A stretch of 64,000 nucleotides of DNA from the NCBI GenBank assembly GCA_020248665.1, contig JADCHE010000011.1, positions 1-64,000 of the forward strand, read 5' to 3'. The DNA comes from Burkholderiales bacterium (GTDB lineage: Bacteria; Pseudomonadota; Gammaproteobacteria; Burkholderiales; Burkholderiaceae_E). The stretch's first letter is position 1, and each line of letters starts with the position of its first letter. The position numbers and the translations under genes were made by a program. Below are positions 7,768-16,013 of this stretch, in pieces. The notes below the pieces were generated by a model. The model ran no database searches. It worked only from the letters and a program-made list of their open reading frames with translations, and had not been told where the DNA came from.

Positions 7768-9270
7768 ATGGGGAGAATCGCGATCGGCGGCATGCAGCAC
7801 GAGACCAACACCTTCGCGCCCTCGAAGGCCGACCACGCGGCGTTCGAGGCCGGCGGCGGCTGGCCGTCGATCCAGCGCGGCGAGCCGCTGTTCGAGGCGG
7901 TGGCCGGCGCCAACATCCCGGTGCAGGGCGCGATCCAGACGCTACGCGCGCGGGGCCACGCGATGGTGCCGCTGACCTGGGCCGCGGCCTCGCCGTCGGC
8001 GCACGTGACGCGCGACGCGTTCGAGCGGATCGTCGGCGATCTGATCGAGCGGCTGCGCGCCGCCGGCCGCGTCGACGGCGTCTACCTCGACCTGCACGGC
8101 GCGATGGTCTGCGAGCACCACGACGACGGCGAGGGCGAGATCCTGCGGCGCGTGCGCGAGGCGGTGGGCGCGAACGTGCCGGTGGTCGCGAGCCTGGACC
8201 TGCACGCGAACGTGACGCGGCAGATGGTCGCGCAGTCCGACGCGCTCGCGATCTACCGGACGTATCCGCACGTCGACATGGCCGAGACCGGCGGGCGCGC
8301 GGCGGCGCTGCTCGACGCGATGCTCTCGAAGGGCAGGCGTCCGGCCAAGGCGCACCGGCAGTTCGATTACCTGACCGGCATCCCGTCGCAGTGCACGTTC
8401 ATCGATCCGTGCCGGGGCCTGTATGCGCGGATCGACGAGATCGAGCGCCGGCACGCGGCGTCGATCGACTTCGCGCCCGGCTTCCCGATGGCCGACTTCG
8501 ACGAGTGCGGGATGTCGGTGGTCGCCTACGCCGACACCGACGCGGCCGCCCGGGCGGCGCTCGCGGAGATCGGCGATGCGGTCGCCGCGGCCGAGCCCGA
8601 CTTCGCGCTCGAGCTGCTCGAGCCCGACGAGGCGGTGCAGCGCGCGATGCGCGTCGGCGCGCCGGGCGCACCGGTGGTGCTGGCCGACACGCAGGACAAC
8701 CCGGGTGCGGGCGGCAACGGCGACACGGTCGGGCTGCTCGCCGCGATGGTCCGCCAGCGCGCGCCCGACGCGGTGCTCGGGCTGCTGATCGACGCGGCGA
8801 GCGTGGCGCGCGCGCACGAGGCGGGGCAGGGCGCGACGCTCGAGTTCGCGCTCGGCGCGGTCTCGGGCGTGCCGGGCCACCTGCCCTTCGCCGCGCGCTT
8901 CGCGGTCGAGCGGCTGGGCGACGGCCGCTTCACCTGCACCGGCCCGATGTTCCGCGGCTTCCGGATGAACCTCGGGCCGATGGCGCTGCTGCGCGAGGAG
9001 AAGAGCGGCGTGCGCGTGGTGCTCGCCTCGCGCAAGTGCCAGGCCGCCGACCAGGAGATGTTCCGCCACGTCGGCGTCGAGCCGGTGCGCCAGCGGCTGG
9101 TCGCGCTGAAGAGCTCGGTGCACTTCCGCGCCGACTTCCAGCCGATCGCGCGCGAGGTGCTGGTGGTGCGCTCGCCCGGCCCGGCGCTCGCCGATCCGGC
9201 GGAATTCCCGTGGAAGCGGCTGAGGAAGGGTCTGCGGCTGCGGCCGCTGGGGCCCGTCTTCGCGGGGTGA
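7768..9270 (+). CDS. M81 family metallopeptidase (MlrC / DUF1485)
   Basis: Member of the family typified by microcystinase C (MlrC), zinc-dependent hydrolases that open small linear or modified peptides. At 500 residues it has family length and begins with the hallmark IGGMQHETNTFAP. Other conserved blocks are VYLDLHGAMV, ASLDLHANVT with likely metal ligands, YRTYPHVDMAETG, DTQDNPGAGGNGDT and the C-terminal KSSVHFRADFQPIA. The ATG at 7768 follows a GAGGAG site 3 bases away; a TACAAG -10-like hexamer sits at 7729-7734. The physiological substrate is unknown. Genes of this family often stand beside amidases and peptide transporters, as here. Confidence 0.92.
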   Translation: MGRIAIGGMQHETNTFAPSKADHAAFEAGGGWPSIQRGEPLFEAVAGANIPVQGAIQTLRARGHAMVPLTWAAASPSAHVTRDAFERIVGDLIERLRAAGRVDGVYLDLHGAMVCEHHDDGEGEILRRVREAVGANVPVVASLDLHANVTRQMVAQSDALAIYRTYPHVDMAETGGRAAALLDAMLSKGRRPAKAHRQFDYLTGIPSQCTFIDPCRGLYARIDEIERRHAASIDFAPGFPMADFDECGMSVVAYADTDAAARAALAEIGDAVAAAEPDFALELLEPDEAVQRAMRVGAPGAPVVLADTQDNPGAGGNGDTVGLLAAMVRQRAPDAVLGLLIDAASVARAHEAGQGATLEFALGAVSGVPGHLPFAARFAVERLGDGRFTCTGPMFRGFRMNLGPMALLREEKSGVRVVLASRKCQAADQEMFRHVGVEPVRQRLVALKSSVHFRADFQPIAREVLVVRSPGPALADPAEFPWKRLRKGLRLRPLGPVFAG

Positions 9271-9289
9271 GGCGGCCCGCCCCGGCTGC

Positions 9290-9295
9290 TACACT
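9290..9295 (+). promoter_or_regulatory. Likely -10 element (TACACT) of the vapBC promoter
   Basis: TACACT lies 22 bases before the antitoxin ATG, in the short gap after the M81 gene. The -35 region is GC-rich and not recognisable. The same TACACT-near-start arrangement occurs before the Bug gene (21335) and the third amidase (36063), which supports it as the local -10 form. Confidence 0.4.
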
Positions 9296-9317
9296 CTTGC
9301 CGGTTGAGCATCGATCG

Positions 9318-9545
9318 ATGCGAGGTAAGAACGTGGCCGATACCGCGACGCTGTCGAGCAAGCACCAGATCTCGATCCCGAAGGCCGTGCGCGAGTCGAA
9401 GCGCTGGGAGGCGGGGCAGCGGTTCGTCTTCCTGCCGAAGGGCGACGGGGTGCTGCTGATGCCTGTGCCGTCGATCGAATCCCTCCGGGGCATCGCGCCC
9501 CGCGCTCGGCGCACGGGCTATCGCGACCGCGACGACCGAGCCTGA
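9318..9545 (+). CDS. vapB: VapB-type antitoxin (AbrB/MazE fold)
   Basis: DNA-binding antitoxin of 75 residues. The swapped-hairpin AbrB domain is seen in TLSSKHQISIPKAVRE followed by GQRFVFLPKGDGVLLMPV; the tail (residues 55-75) would wrap the toxin. I used the ATG at 9318; a GTG at 9333 would also leave the domain complete. The toxin gene starts 3 bases after the stop, the normal order for a type II module. Autoregulation through the upstream TACACT promoter is expected for the family but not shown here. Confidence 0.88.
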   Translation: MRGKNVADTATLSSKHQISIPKAVRESKRWEAGQRFVFLPKGDGVLLMPVPSIESLRGIAPRARRTGYRDRDDRA

Positions 9546-9548
9546 GGC

Positions 9549-9956
9549 ATGCGGGTCGTCGACACCTCGGCGTGGATCGAGTGGCTGATCGGCAGCCCGC
9601 TGGCGGCCCGGATCGGGGCCAGCCTCCCGGAGCAGGCCGAGTGGATCGTGCCGACGATCGTGCAGCTCGAGCTGGCGAAGTGGCTGGACCGCGAGCTCGG
9701 TGAAGACGAGGCCGACCGGGTGATCGCGTTCTCGATGCAGTGCCGGGTGGTGCCGCTCGATACCCGGATCGCGCTGGGGGCGGTCGAACTCCACCGCGAG
9801 CACGGGCTGGCGACCGCCGATGCGATCGTCTACGCGACCGCGCGCGTGGAGGGCGCCGCGCTCTTGACCTGCGACCGGCACTTCGAGCGCCTGCCCGGCG
9901 TGTCGCTGATCGCGAAGGGCGCCGGGCGACGGACGGGTTCCCGCGGCGCCGCTTGA
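9549..9956 (+). CDS. vapC: VapC-type PIN-domain ribonuclease toxin
   Basis: Single PIN domain of 135 residues with the acidic metal-binding set in place: Asp5 (VVDTSAW), Glu41 (QLELAK), Asp91 (ATADAIVYA) and Asp109 (LLTCDRHF). VapC toxins cleave tRNA or rRNA and are held inactive by the cognate VapB encoded just upstream. All four acidic positions are intact, so the toxin looks active. The C-terminal tail (GAGRRTGSRGAA) is slightly long and basic. The module directly abuts a broken Bug gene. Confidence 0.9.
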   Translation: MRVVDTSAWIEWLIGSPLAARIGASLPEQAEWIVPTIVQLELAKWLDRELGEDEADRVIAFSMQCRVVPLDTRIALGAVELHREHGLATADAIVYATARVEGAALLTCDRHFERLPGVSLIAKGAGRRTGSRGAA

Positions 9957-10158
9957 CCGCGTCCAAGTCGTTCATCGGGTCGTACGGCAGCTTCCGGTAC
10001 GCGAACGGGTTGATGATCAGGTCGGAGGTGTTGCCGTAGGCGATCGTGTGGCCGTCGGGCGCCCACTGCTCGAGCGCCTGCTGCCCGACGATGCCCTGCG
10101 CGCCCGCGCGGTTCGCGATGACGGAGGGCTGTCCGAGCACCGGCGCGAGCTGCTCGCC
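9957..10158 (-). pseudogene. Fragment of a Bug/TctC tripartite tricarboxylate receptor gene
   Basis: About 67 codons on the minus strand match the middle of a Bug-type receptor: EQLAPVLGQPSVIANRAGA, then PDGHTIAYGNTS and INPFAYRKLPYDPMNDL. The N-terminal signal region and everything after domain one are missing, so it is a remnant. The break point lies immediately at the vapC stop. The remaining bases up to the gene at 10384 show no coding pattern I can recognise. An intact Bug gene is at 21369-22334 but is not a close copy. Confidence 0.75.
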
Positions 10159-10383
10159 CCTGCCGCGGTCGGTGCCGGCGGCGCGTGGCGCCGGCCCGCG
10201 TGGCCGACGGCCGAGTCCAGAGGCGCGATGCGCGCCGCGCACGCTGCGGTGCGTCGCACCGCCGTTGCCGCCCGTCGTGCCGCCGCCGGTCGCCCTGGGG
10301 CTGCGGACGCGGCCCTGCGGCGCGAGCATCGGGGCGTGCCGCTCCCGGGGGGGCGGCGCCCGCCCGCCCGACCCGGAGCCCGC

Positions 10384-11073
10384 ATGGACCGCCGTACCGC
10401 CACGCTCTCCTTCCTCGCCGCCGTGCTGCCCGATCGCGCCGCCGCGACGACCCGCGCCGGGCTCGGCGAGGCCGAGACCGCCGCGGCGCTGAAGGAGCTG
10501 CTCTCGCAGGGCGCTTCGAGCGCCGTCGACGCGCTCGGCCGCGCCGACGGCTTCCTCGGCAACCCGAAGGTCCGCATCCCGCCGCCCGACGGCCTGCGCC
10601 GCGCGGAGCGGCTGCTGCGCGCGGCCGGCGCGGGCGCGCAGGTCGACGAGCTGGTCGTCGCGATGAACCGCGCCGCCGAAGCCGCCGTGCCCGAGGCCGG
10701 CGGCCTGCTGGTCGACGCGGCGCGGGCGCTGACGTTCGACGATGCACGGGCGATCCTCGAGGGCGGCGACGACGCCGCGACCCGCTGGTTCCGGGAGCGC
10801 ACCGCCGACGGCCTGGCCGCGCGCTTCCAGCCGATCGTGCGCCGCGAGACCGAGCGCCTGAAGCTCGTGCAGCGCTACGACCGGCTCGCGGCCGACGCGG
10901 TGCGCATGCGCCTGGTGCGCCAGGAGGACGCGACGCTCGACCGGCACGTGACGCGCAAGGCCCTCGACGGCCTGTACGCGACGATCGCCGACGCCGAGCG
11001 CGCGATCCGCCGCGACCCGGCGGCGGCGGCCGGGCGCTCGGCGCGCCGCGTGCTCGCGGCGATGCGCGGCTAG
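10384..11073 (+). CDS. DUF4197 family protein
   Basis: A 229-residue protein of the DUF4197 family, whose role is unknown. The family core is clear: LKELLSQGASSAVDALG, then DGFLGNPKVRIPPPD, MNRAAEAAVPEA, and the segment AARALTFDDARAILEGGDDAATRWF. Most homologues carry a lipoprotein or Sec signal; here the N-terminus MDRRTATLSFLAAVLPDRAAA is weakly hydrophobic and has no lipobox, so export is uncertain or the start may be wrong. It stands alone, ending convergently with the SRPBCC gene across a strong hairpin. Confidence 0.85.
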   Translation: MDRRTATLSFLAAVLPDRAAATTRAGLGEAETAAALKELLSQGASSAVDALGRADGFLGNPKVRIPPPDGLRRAERLLRAAGAGAQVDELVVAMNRAAEAAVPEAGGLLVDAARALTFDDARAILEGGDDAATRWFRERTADGLAARFQPIVRRETERLKLVQRYDRLAADAVRMRLVRQEDATLDRHVTRKALDGLYATIADAERAIRRDPAAAAGRSARRVLAAMRG

Positions 11074-11099
11074 GCCTGCGGCCCGCGGCCCCGGCCCCG

Positions 11100-11121
11100 G
11101 CCCCGGCAAGCATGCCGGGGC
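11100..11121. terminator. Hairpin between convergent genes
   Basis: A perfect 9-bp stem (GCCCCGGCA / TGCCGGGGC) with an AGCA loop lies between two convergent genes. There is no T-run. It could act as a bidirectional terminator. Confidence 0.45.
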
Positions 11122-11162
11122 CCCCAGAGCCGGCGCCGAGCAGTGCTCGACGAAACCCCGGC

Positions 11163-11633
11163 TCAGGCTTCTCCGCCGAACGCCTTGATCAGGTTGTCGA
11201 CGTACTTGTCGACGAGCCCCTCGAACTCGCCCCGCACCAGCGGCGTCGCGACGCCCTTCATCAGGCCGGGCAGCGGCACCTCGACGACGCCCTCGATCTT
11301 CAGCTCGAGGTCGGTCTGGCTCTTCTTGTCCGCGATCTTCCAGCTGCCGCCGACCTGCGCGTTGCCCACGCCGGCGACCGGCGTCCACACGACCGAGCCC
11401 TTCTTCGCGTCGGACACGTACTTCGACGCGTAGATCGTCTGCAGCTGGATCGACGCGATGCCGACCTTCCTCATCTCCCAGCGGTAGACGCCCTTGCCCT
11501 CGTCGACGAGCTTGTCGACCTTCGGGAAGTGGCTCACCGACTTCGGCACGTCGGACAGCACGGCGAACACGTCCTTGAAGGGCGCCTTGACCGAGAACTC
11601 GTAGCCGAGTTCGATGGGAACGCTGAACGCCAT
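11163..11633 (-). CDS. SRPBCC (START-like) family protein
   Basis: Small cytoplasmic protein of 156 residues with the lipid- or ligand-binding SRPBCC fold of the coenzyme Q-binding / polyketide cyclase kind. Visible are the N-terminal strand and helix FSVKAPFKDVFAVLSDVP, a middle HFPKVDKLVDEGKGVYRWEM, and the long C-terminal helix PLVRGEFEGLVDKYVDNLIKAFGG. The ATG at 11633 sits behind a GAGGAG-like site. No neighbour suggests its ligand. Confidence 0.85.
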   Translation of the reverse strand: MAFSVPIELGYEFSVKAPFKDVFAVLSDVPKSVSHFPKVDKLVDEGKGVYRWEMRKVGIASIQLQTIYASKYVSDAKKGSVVWTPVAGVGNAQVGGSWKIADKKSQTDLELKIEGVVEVPLPGLMKGVATPLVRGEFEGLVDKYVDNLIKAFGGEA

Positions 11634-11784
11634 GGGATCTCCTCGCGGGGTTGGCTGCGGACGGCCGCGTTCGTGCGGGGCCGGTTCGACGGGAGTCTAG
11701 CCGTTCCGGCCGGAGGCGGGCCCGGCTCGCCCGTCGGCCGGAACGGCCACGCTCGGCGGGCCGGGCGGACCGCCCGTCCCGGCG

Positions 11785-13158
11785 GTGCGGGCCGCGCGAT
11801 CGGGTGCGTCCCAGAATCGGCGGGCTTTGAACGCGACCCGTCCTCCCCTCTCGCCCTTCGAATGGCTGCGCGACGTGCTGACGTCGGACGAGCCTGTGTT
11901 CGGGGTGTCGCGCAGCATGCTGCACCGTCTCGTGCTCCTCGTCGTCGTCGCGATGGGCGGACGCGCGCTCCTGCAGGGTGTCGACGCGGCGATCGCGTGG
12001 CTGCCGGGGCGTGCAGCGCTGGTGAACGCGCTCGAGCCGGTTGCCACCGAAATCGACCTCAAGCCCTGCGCGAGCGACGCCTGCACGCTCCCCACGCTGC
12101 GGCCGCGACGCATCCCCGGCGGACCCAGCCTCGCCGTCACGGTGCCGGCGCGCCTCGCGCCCGGGCCCGCGATCCGGCTCCCGTTCGACACGGCGCTGCC
12201 GCTCGGCGCGTACGGGCTCGAGCACGCGGCCTCGTGGGCCGCGCAGGCGCGCTTCGTCGAAGGCGTGACTCGGTGGTCGGTGAACCTGCAGTACATGCGC
12301 CGTCACGGCGCCGGATGGATGGACGTCGGGCGTCCGCCCGCGGGCTCGGGCCTGCGCGGACGCGTCGAGGTGCCGGTCGACGGTCCCGGCGTCGTCGAGC
12401 GCTTCGTGTCCGTGTCGCCCGACGGCGCGCCGCTCCTTCCGGGCGAAATCGCGCGGCGGTCGGCCGTCGAGGACGACGGCGCCGCCGGAGCGAAGCGCTT
12501 CGCCGCATTCGACTTCCGGCCGCTGCCGAACCCGGTGCCCGTGCGCGTCGATCCGGGTCGCGACGACGGGCTGTCCGTCGGCGACCCGCTGCGCCTGCGC
12601 GTCGGCGGCTCCGACCCGGCGCAGCCCGGCTTCGACGGGCGCGTCGAGCGGATCGAGCGCGAGCCCGACGGCTCGACGATCGTCCACGTGGCGGTCGAGT
12701 CGATGCAGATGCACAGCGTCCCCGAGATCGTCATGCGCGGCCTGCAGTCGCTCGGCGACCGGCGGGACGCGTGGACGGTCTCGCTCGAGGTCGACCGTCG
12801 CTTCGGCAACGCCAACGGCGGTCGGTACTGGGTGCCGAGCGCCGCGCTCGTGGGCCGCGGCGCCGGCGAGGCCGGGCGCGAGGCGACGCTTTGGGTCCTG
12901 GTCGACGGCGCGGCGATACCCGTCGCCGTCGCGGTGATCGACGAGCGGGACGGCGAGAGCGCGGTGATCGAGCGGCGCTTCGCGGGCACGACGTCGCTGC
13001 GTCCCGACGACTGGCGCGCGCTGACGCCGATGCAGCGCGCGGGACTGCTGCGCCGGACGGTCGGCACCGCGTCGCGCTCGCTGCTCGACGACGAGTCGCG
13101 GATCGTCGCGCGCCCGGCGCCGACGCTGCGCCCCGGTGAGCGGGCGAGGGCCGCGTGA
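11785..13158 (+). CDS. Membrane-anchored periplasmic protein, first gene of the TelA operon
   Basis: I do not recognise a named family. The protein has one membrane helix (about residues 45-62, LHRLVLLVVVAMGGRALL) preceded by a cytoplasmic stretch, then a large periplasmic part. Near the C-terminus YWVPSAALVGRG followed by LWVLVDGAAIPVAVAV resembles the last beta-barrel strands of HlyD/RND-type periplasmic adaptors; this is a weak resemblance. The start is uncertain: the coordinates use a GTG at 11785, a TTG at 11827 is also possible, and the first in-frame ATG comes just before the membrane helix. The stop overlaps the next start by GTGA. Confidence 0.7.
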   Translation: MRAARSGASQNRRALNATRPPLSPFEWLRDVLTSDEPVFGVSRSMLHRLVLLVVVAMGGRALLQGVDAAIAWLPGRAALVNALEPVATEIDLKPCASDACTLPTLRPRRIPGGPSLAVTVPARLAPGPAIRLPFDTALPLGAYGLEHAASWAAQARFVEGVTRWSVNLQYMRRHGAGWMDVGRPPAGSGLRGRVEVPVDGPGVVERFVSVSPDGAPLLPGEIARRSAVEDDGAAGAKRFAAFDFRPLPNPVPVRVDPGRDDGLSVGDPLRLRVGGSDPAQPGFDGRVERIEREPDGSTIVHVAVESMQMHSVPEIVMRGLQSLGDRRDAWTVSLEVDRRFGNANGGRYWVPSAALVGRGAGEAGREATLWVLVDGAAIPVAVAVIDERDGESAVIERRFAGTTSLRPDDWRALTPMQRAGLLRRTVGTASRSLLDDESRIVARPAPTLRPGERARAA

Positions 13159-13970
13159 GCCGGCGCGGCGCCGCGGTGACGAGCCCCGGTCGATCCGACG
13201 CCGTCGCGGCCGTCGCGAGCGGCCCGTCGGCGATCGCGGCCCCGTCCTCGCGATCGGACGCGCTGGCCGCCCGCGTGCGCGCATTCTTCGCCGACCCGGT
13301 CGCCTCGGTCGACCGCCTCGGCACCGGCCACGATTCGAGCGAGACGACGCTGCGCCTGCTCGACGAGATCGGCGCGCGCACGCGCGCGCTCGGCGAACTG
13401 AACCGCGAGCTGGTGCCGATGGTCGACCGCTTCGCCGGTCAGTCGCGGCGCCAGCGCTGGTGGAACCGCTTCGTCGGCGAGGCGCTCGAGCGCGACCTGT
13501 CGTTCGGCCTGCTGTGCGAGCGGCTCTCCGACGCCGTCTCGCGCGGCGGCGAGGTCGCCGACGGCACGGCCGCGACGATCGCCGCGCTCAAGGCCGACCG
13601 GCTGCGCATCGACGCCGAGATCGCCGCGCTGCAGGACGACCTCTCGCTCGGGCACGCGGTGCTCGACCCGGCGCGCGCGCCGCTGCGGCGCGCGTGCGGC
13701 GCGCCCGAGGACACCTGGTCGCGCCTGTCCCGCCGCGTCGGCAACCTCGAGGCGATGGCGACCGCACTCGTGTTGACGCAGTCGCAGTACGCCGTCGCGA
13801 TCGACGGCGCGCGCGCCGTCGTCGACCGGTTCACCGAGATCCGTCACGTGCTGATCCCGCTCTGGCGGCAGCGCATGGGCTTCGAGCTGTTCGCGCGCCG
13901 CACGGCGCCGGACGGCACGGTGTCCGCCGGCCCGTCCCCGACCCTTCCCGATCCCAGGAGCCCCGCATGA
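13155..13970 (+). CDS. Uncharacterised coiled-coil protein of the TelA operon
   Basis: A 271-residue soluble protein without signal peptide or membrane helix; the first 45 residues are Ala/Ser-rich and probably disordered. The rest is largely helical with heptad-like runs (LLDEIGARTRALGELNRELVP; ATIAALKADRLRIDAEIAAL). The stretch PMVDRFAGQSRRQRWWNRFVGEAL resembles TelA-family proteins, which also have long helices and a conserved pre-coil motif, so this may be a diverged partner. It starts with GTG overlapping the gene before and ends ATGA with telA, so stoichiometric co-translation is likely. Function unknown. Confidence 0.75.
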   Translation: MSRRGAAVTSPGRSDAVAAVASGPSAIAAPSSRSDALAARVRAFFADPVASVDRLGTGHDSSETTLRLLDEIGARTRALGELNRELVPMVDRFAGQSRRQRWWNRFVGEALERDLSFGLLCERLSDAVSRGGEVADGTAATIAALKADRLRIDAEIAALQDDLSLGHAVLDPARAPLRRACGAPEDTWSRLSRRVGNLEAMATALVLTQSQYAVAIDGARAVVDRFTEIRHVLIPLWRQRMGFELFARRTAPDGTVSAGPSPTLPDPRSPA

Positions 13971-15067
13971 GCACCGCCCCGTCCGAGCTGGCCGTCGCCC
14001 CCGCCGTTCCCGCGGCGATCCTCGAGTCCGCGACCGCGGCGCCGCACGCCGTCGCAGCCGGCGATCCGCGCGTCGCCGCGCTGGTCGCCTCGCTCGAGAG
14101 CGGCGACGTCGAACGGATCCACGCGTTCGGTCGCGAGATCGGCGCGAGCGCGTCGGCCCATGCCGACGAGACGCTCGAACGGGTGCGCGGCGCGGATCTC
14201 GAGGCGATCGGCGCGAAGCTCGGCGAGATCGTCGGGGCCGCGCAGTCGCTGAACTTCAATGCGCTGTCGGGCAAGCGCTCGTCGCTGCCGGTGATCGGCG
14301 CGCTGATCGACCGCGTGCGCCTGAAGGGCAACGAGGTGCTGCGCCGCTTCCAGGACGTGCGCACGCAGATCGACACGCTGGTCGCCGAGGTCGACGTGAT
14401 GCAGACGGGCCTCGTGCAGCGCAACGCGTCGCTCGAGGCCTCGTTCGAATCGGTGCGCCAGGAGCACGACCTGCTCGGCGCGCACGTCGCGGCCGGCGAG
14501 GTCGCGCTCGGCCGGCTCGCGGTGCGGCTCGGCGAGATGCGCGTCGAGGCCGCGGACCCGCTGCGCGCGCAGGCGCGCCACGACCTGCAGGCGGCGATCG
14601 CCGCGCTCGAGAAGCGCGTCGCCGACATGAAGGTGCTTCAGCACGCTGCGCTCCAGCAGCTGCCGATGATCCGGATGGTCCAGGCCAACAACCGGATGCT
14701 GGTCGAGAAGTTCCACACGGTGCGCGAGCTGACGATCCCCGCGTGGAAGCGCCAGTTCGTGCTCGCGCTGTCGCTGAACGAGCAGAAGGGCGCGGTGAAG
14801 CTCGCCGAGTCGATCGACGACGCGACCAACGCGTTCCTGCTCGAGAACGCGCGGATGCTGCAGGAGAACACCGTCGCGACCGCGCGGGCGAACCAGCGGC
14901 TGGTCATCGACGTCGAGACACTCGAGAAGGCGCACGACGCGCTGGTGCAGACCATGCAGGAGGTCGTGCGGATCAACCGCGAGGGCGTCGAGCAGCGCGC
15001 GCAGATCACCCAGCGGCTGCAGGGCCTGCGCCAGGCGATGGCGACGCAGGCCGCCGCGCCGCGGTGA
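13967..15067 (+). CDS. telA: TelA family protein (toxic anion resistance)
   Basis: Soluble helical protein of 366 residues in the TelA family (Pfam 'toxic anion resistance'), first linked to tellurite resistance and also to tolerance of membrane-active agents. Diagnostic segments: LNFNALSGKRSSLPVIGALIDR, the LQDV-like RFQDVRTQIDTLV, QNASLEASFE, the helix MIRMVQANNRMLVEKFHT, and the ending IPAWKRQFVLALSLNEQKGAV with AVATARANQRLVIDVETLEKA-like helices. In many genomes telA pairs with an XpaC-like gene; here its partners are three unnamed proteins joined by 4-base overlaps. A membrane-stress role is inference. Confidence 0.88.
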   Translation: MSTAPSELAVAPAVPAAILESATAAPHAVAAGDPRVAALVASLESGDVERIHAFGREIGASASAHADETLERVRGADLEAIGAKLGEIVGAAQSLNFNALSGKRSSLPVIGALIDRVRLKGNEVLRRFQDVRTQIDTLVAEVDVMQTGLVQRNASLEASFESVRQEHDLLGAHVAAGEVALGRLAVRLGEMRVEAADPLRAQARHDLQAAIAALEKRVADMKVLQHAALQQLPMIRMVQANNRMLVEKFHTVRELTIPAWKRQFVLALSLNEQKGAVKLAESIDDATNAFLLENARMLQENTVATARANQRLVIDVETLEKAHDALVQTMQEVVRINREGVEQRAQITQRLQGLRQAMATQAAAPR

Positions 15068-15924
15068 GCGCCGCGCGGCCCGGGTCGGACGCCGACCGCG
15101 AGGCGACCGAGGCGCGCATCCGCGCGCTGCGCGGCCGCACGCTCGCGGTCGGCACGACGGCGCTCCTCGCGGCGATCGCGGGCGCCGTGCTGCTGCTGCG
15201 GGCCGTCTCGTCCGCGTGGCGCGCGTCGACCGGGGTGTCGCTGCACGTCCCCGGGGCGCTGTCGGGCTTCGCGCCGTTGCCGTGGATCGCGCTCGCGCTC
15301 GGTGCGGTCGCCGTCGGCGGCCTGTCGACGGCGACGATCCGCCAGCGGCACGCGCTGCTCGCGCTGCTGCTGTGCGCGGGCGTCGCGATCGCCGACGTGC
15401 TGACCTGCCCGCCGGAGCGCTCGCCGCTCGGCCTCGCGCCGAGCGGGCTCGAGCGGATGGTCGCCGCGGGCGACCGGGCCGGCGCCGCGCGGGTGCTCGA
15501 CGCGCTGCCGCCGTCGACCGCCGTCGAGTACGTGCGCGCGCAGGTCGCGATGATCGACGGCGACGCGATCGCGCTGCGCCGAATCGCGCCGCGCGTGCTC
15601 GACGAGGTCGAGCGTTTCGCGAACCGCGTGGACCAGGACGAGTTCGCGCGCGGCGTGCTGAAGGACTCGGTCGGCGTGCTGCGGATCGACACGGTCGCCG
15701 CGCTGGACCGCGCGCTGAACGGCGAGCCGGTCACGCTCGCGGGGCTGTCGACGTCCGCCGACGCGACCGGCGCGCCGCGCTGGACGCGCGTCGTGCTACA
15801 CGGCGCGATCGGCGCGCTGCTGCTCGGCCTCGCGTTCGCGCTGGGCGCGGTCTGGCGCACGATGTGCGGCCACGTGGAGCGCATCGAGAGGCTGTTCGAC
15901 CGCGAGCCCGACGGCGCGGCCTGA
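15064..15924 (+). CDS. Integral membrane protein, last gene of the TelA operon
   Basis: A 286-residue membrane protein with no family I can name. Three hydrophobic segments lie in the N-terminal third (about residues 30-50, 75-92, 97-115), followed by a soluble region of roughly 130 residues with mixed helices (GLERMVAAGDRAGAARVLDAL), then a final membrane helix near 243-263 and a short charged tail. The GTG start overlaps the telA stop by GTGA. With gene one of the operon it would bring TelA and the coiled-coil protein to the inner membrane; this is inference from context. Confidence 0.72.
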   Translation: MSAARPGSDADREATEARIRALRGRTLAVGTTALLAAIAGAVLLLRAVSSAWRASTGVSLHVPGALSGFAPLPWIALALGAVAVGGLSTATIRQRHALLALLLCAGVAIADVLTCPPERSPLGLAPSGLERMVAAGDRAGAARVLDALPPSTAVEYVRAQVAMIDGDAIALRRIAPRVLDEVERFANRVDQDEFARGVLKDSVGVLRIDTVAALDRALNGEPVTLAGLSTSADATGAPRWTRVVLHGAIGALLLGLAFALGAVWRTMCGHVERIERLFDREPDGAA

Positions 15925-15982
15925 GCCGGCCACCGCGTTCCGCGCCCGACCGGGACCGCGAGCGCGCGCGGGCGCGCCGGGG

Positions 15983-15988
15983 CACAAT
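15983..15988 (+). promoter_or_regulatory. Possible -10 element before the amidase-dioxygenase operon
   Basis: CACAAT lies 25 bases before the amidase ATG at 16014, with a GAGGAGGA ribosome site between. No clear -35 is visible. It separates this operon from the TelA operon, which ends at 15924. Confidence 0.3.
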
Positions 15989-16013
15989 GACCCTCGCAGA
16001 CGAGGAGGACCCG

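Noticed and set aside
9289-13284. A 1331-codon minus-strand open frame across the DUF4197 and TelA-operon region
   Set aside because: Only the short Bug segment inside it resembles a protein; the rest is antisense to well supported genes.
11785-15924. TelA operon as a tellurite-resistance (ter) gene cluster
   Set aside because: No TerB, TerC, TerD or XpaC-like protein is encoded; only TelA itself belongs to that literature.
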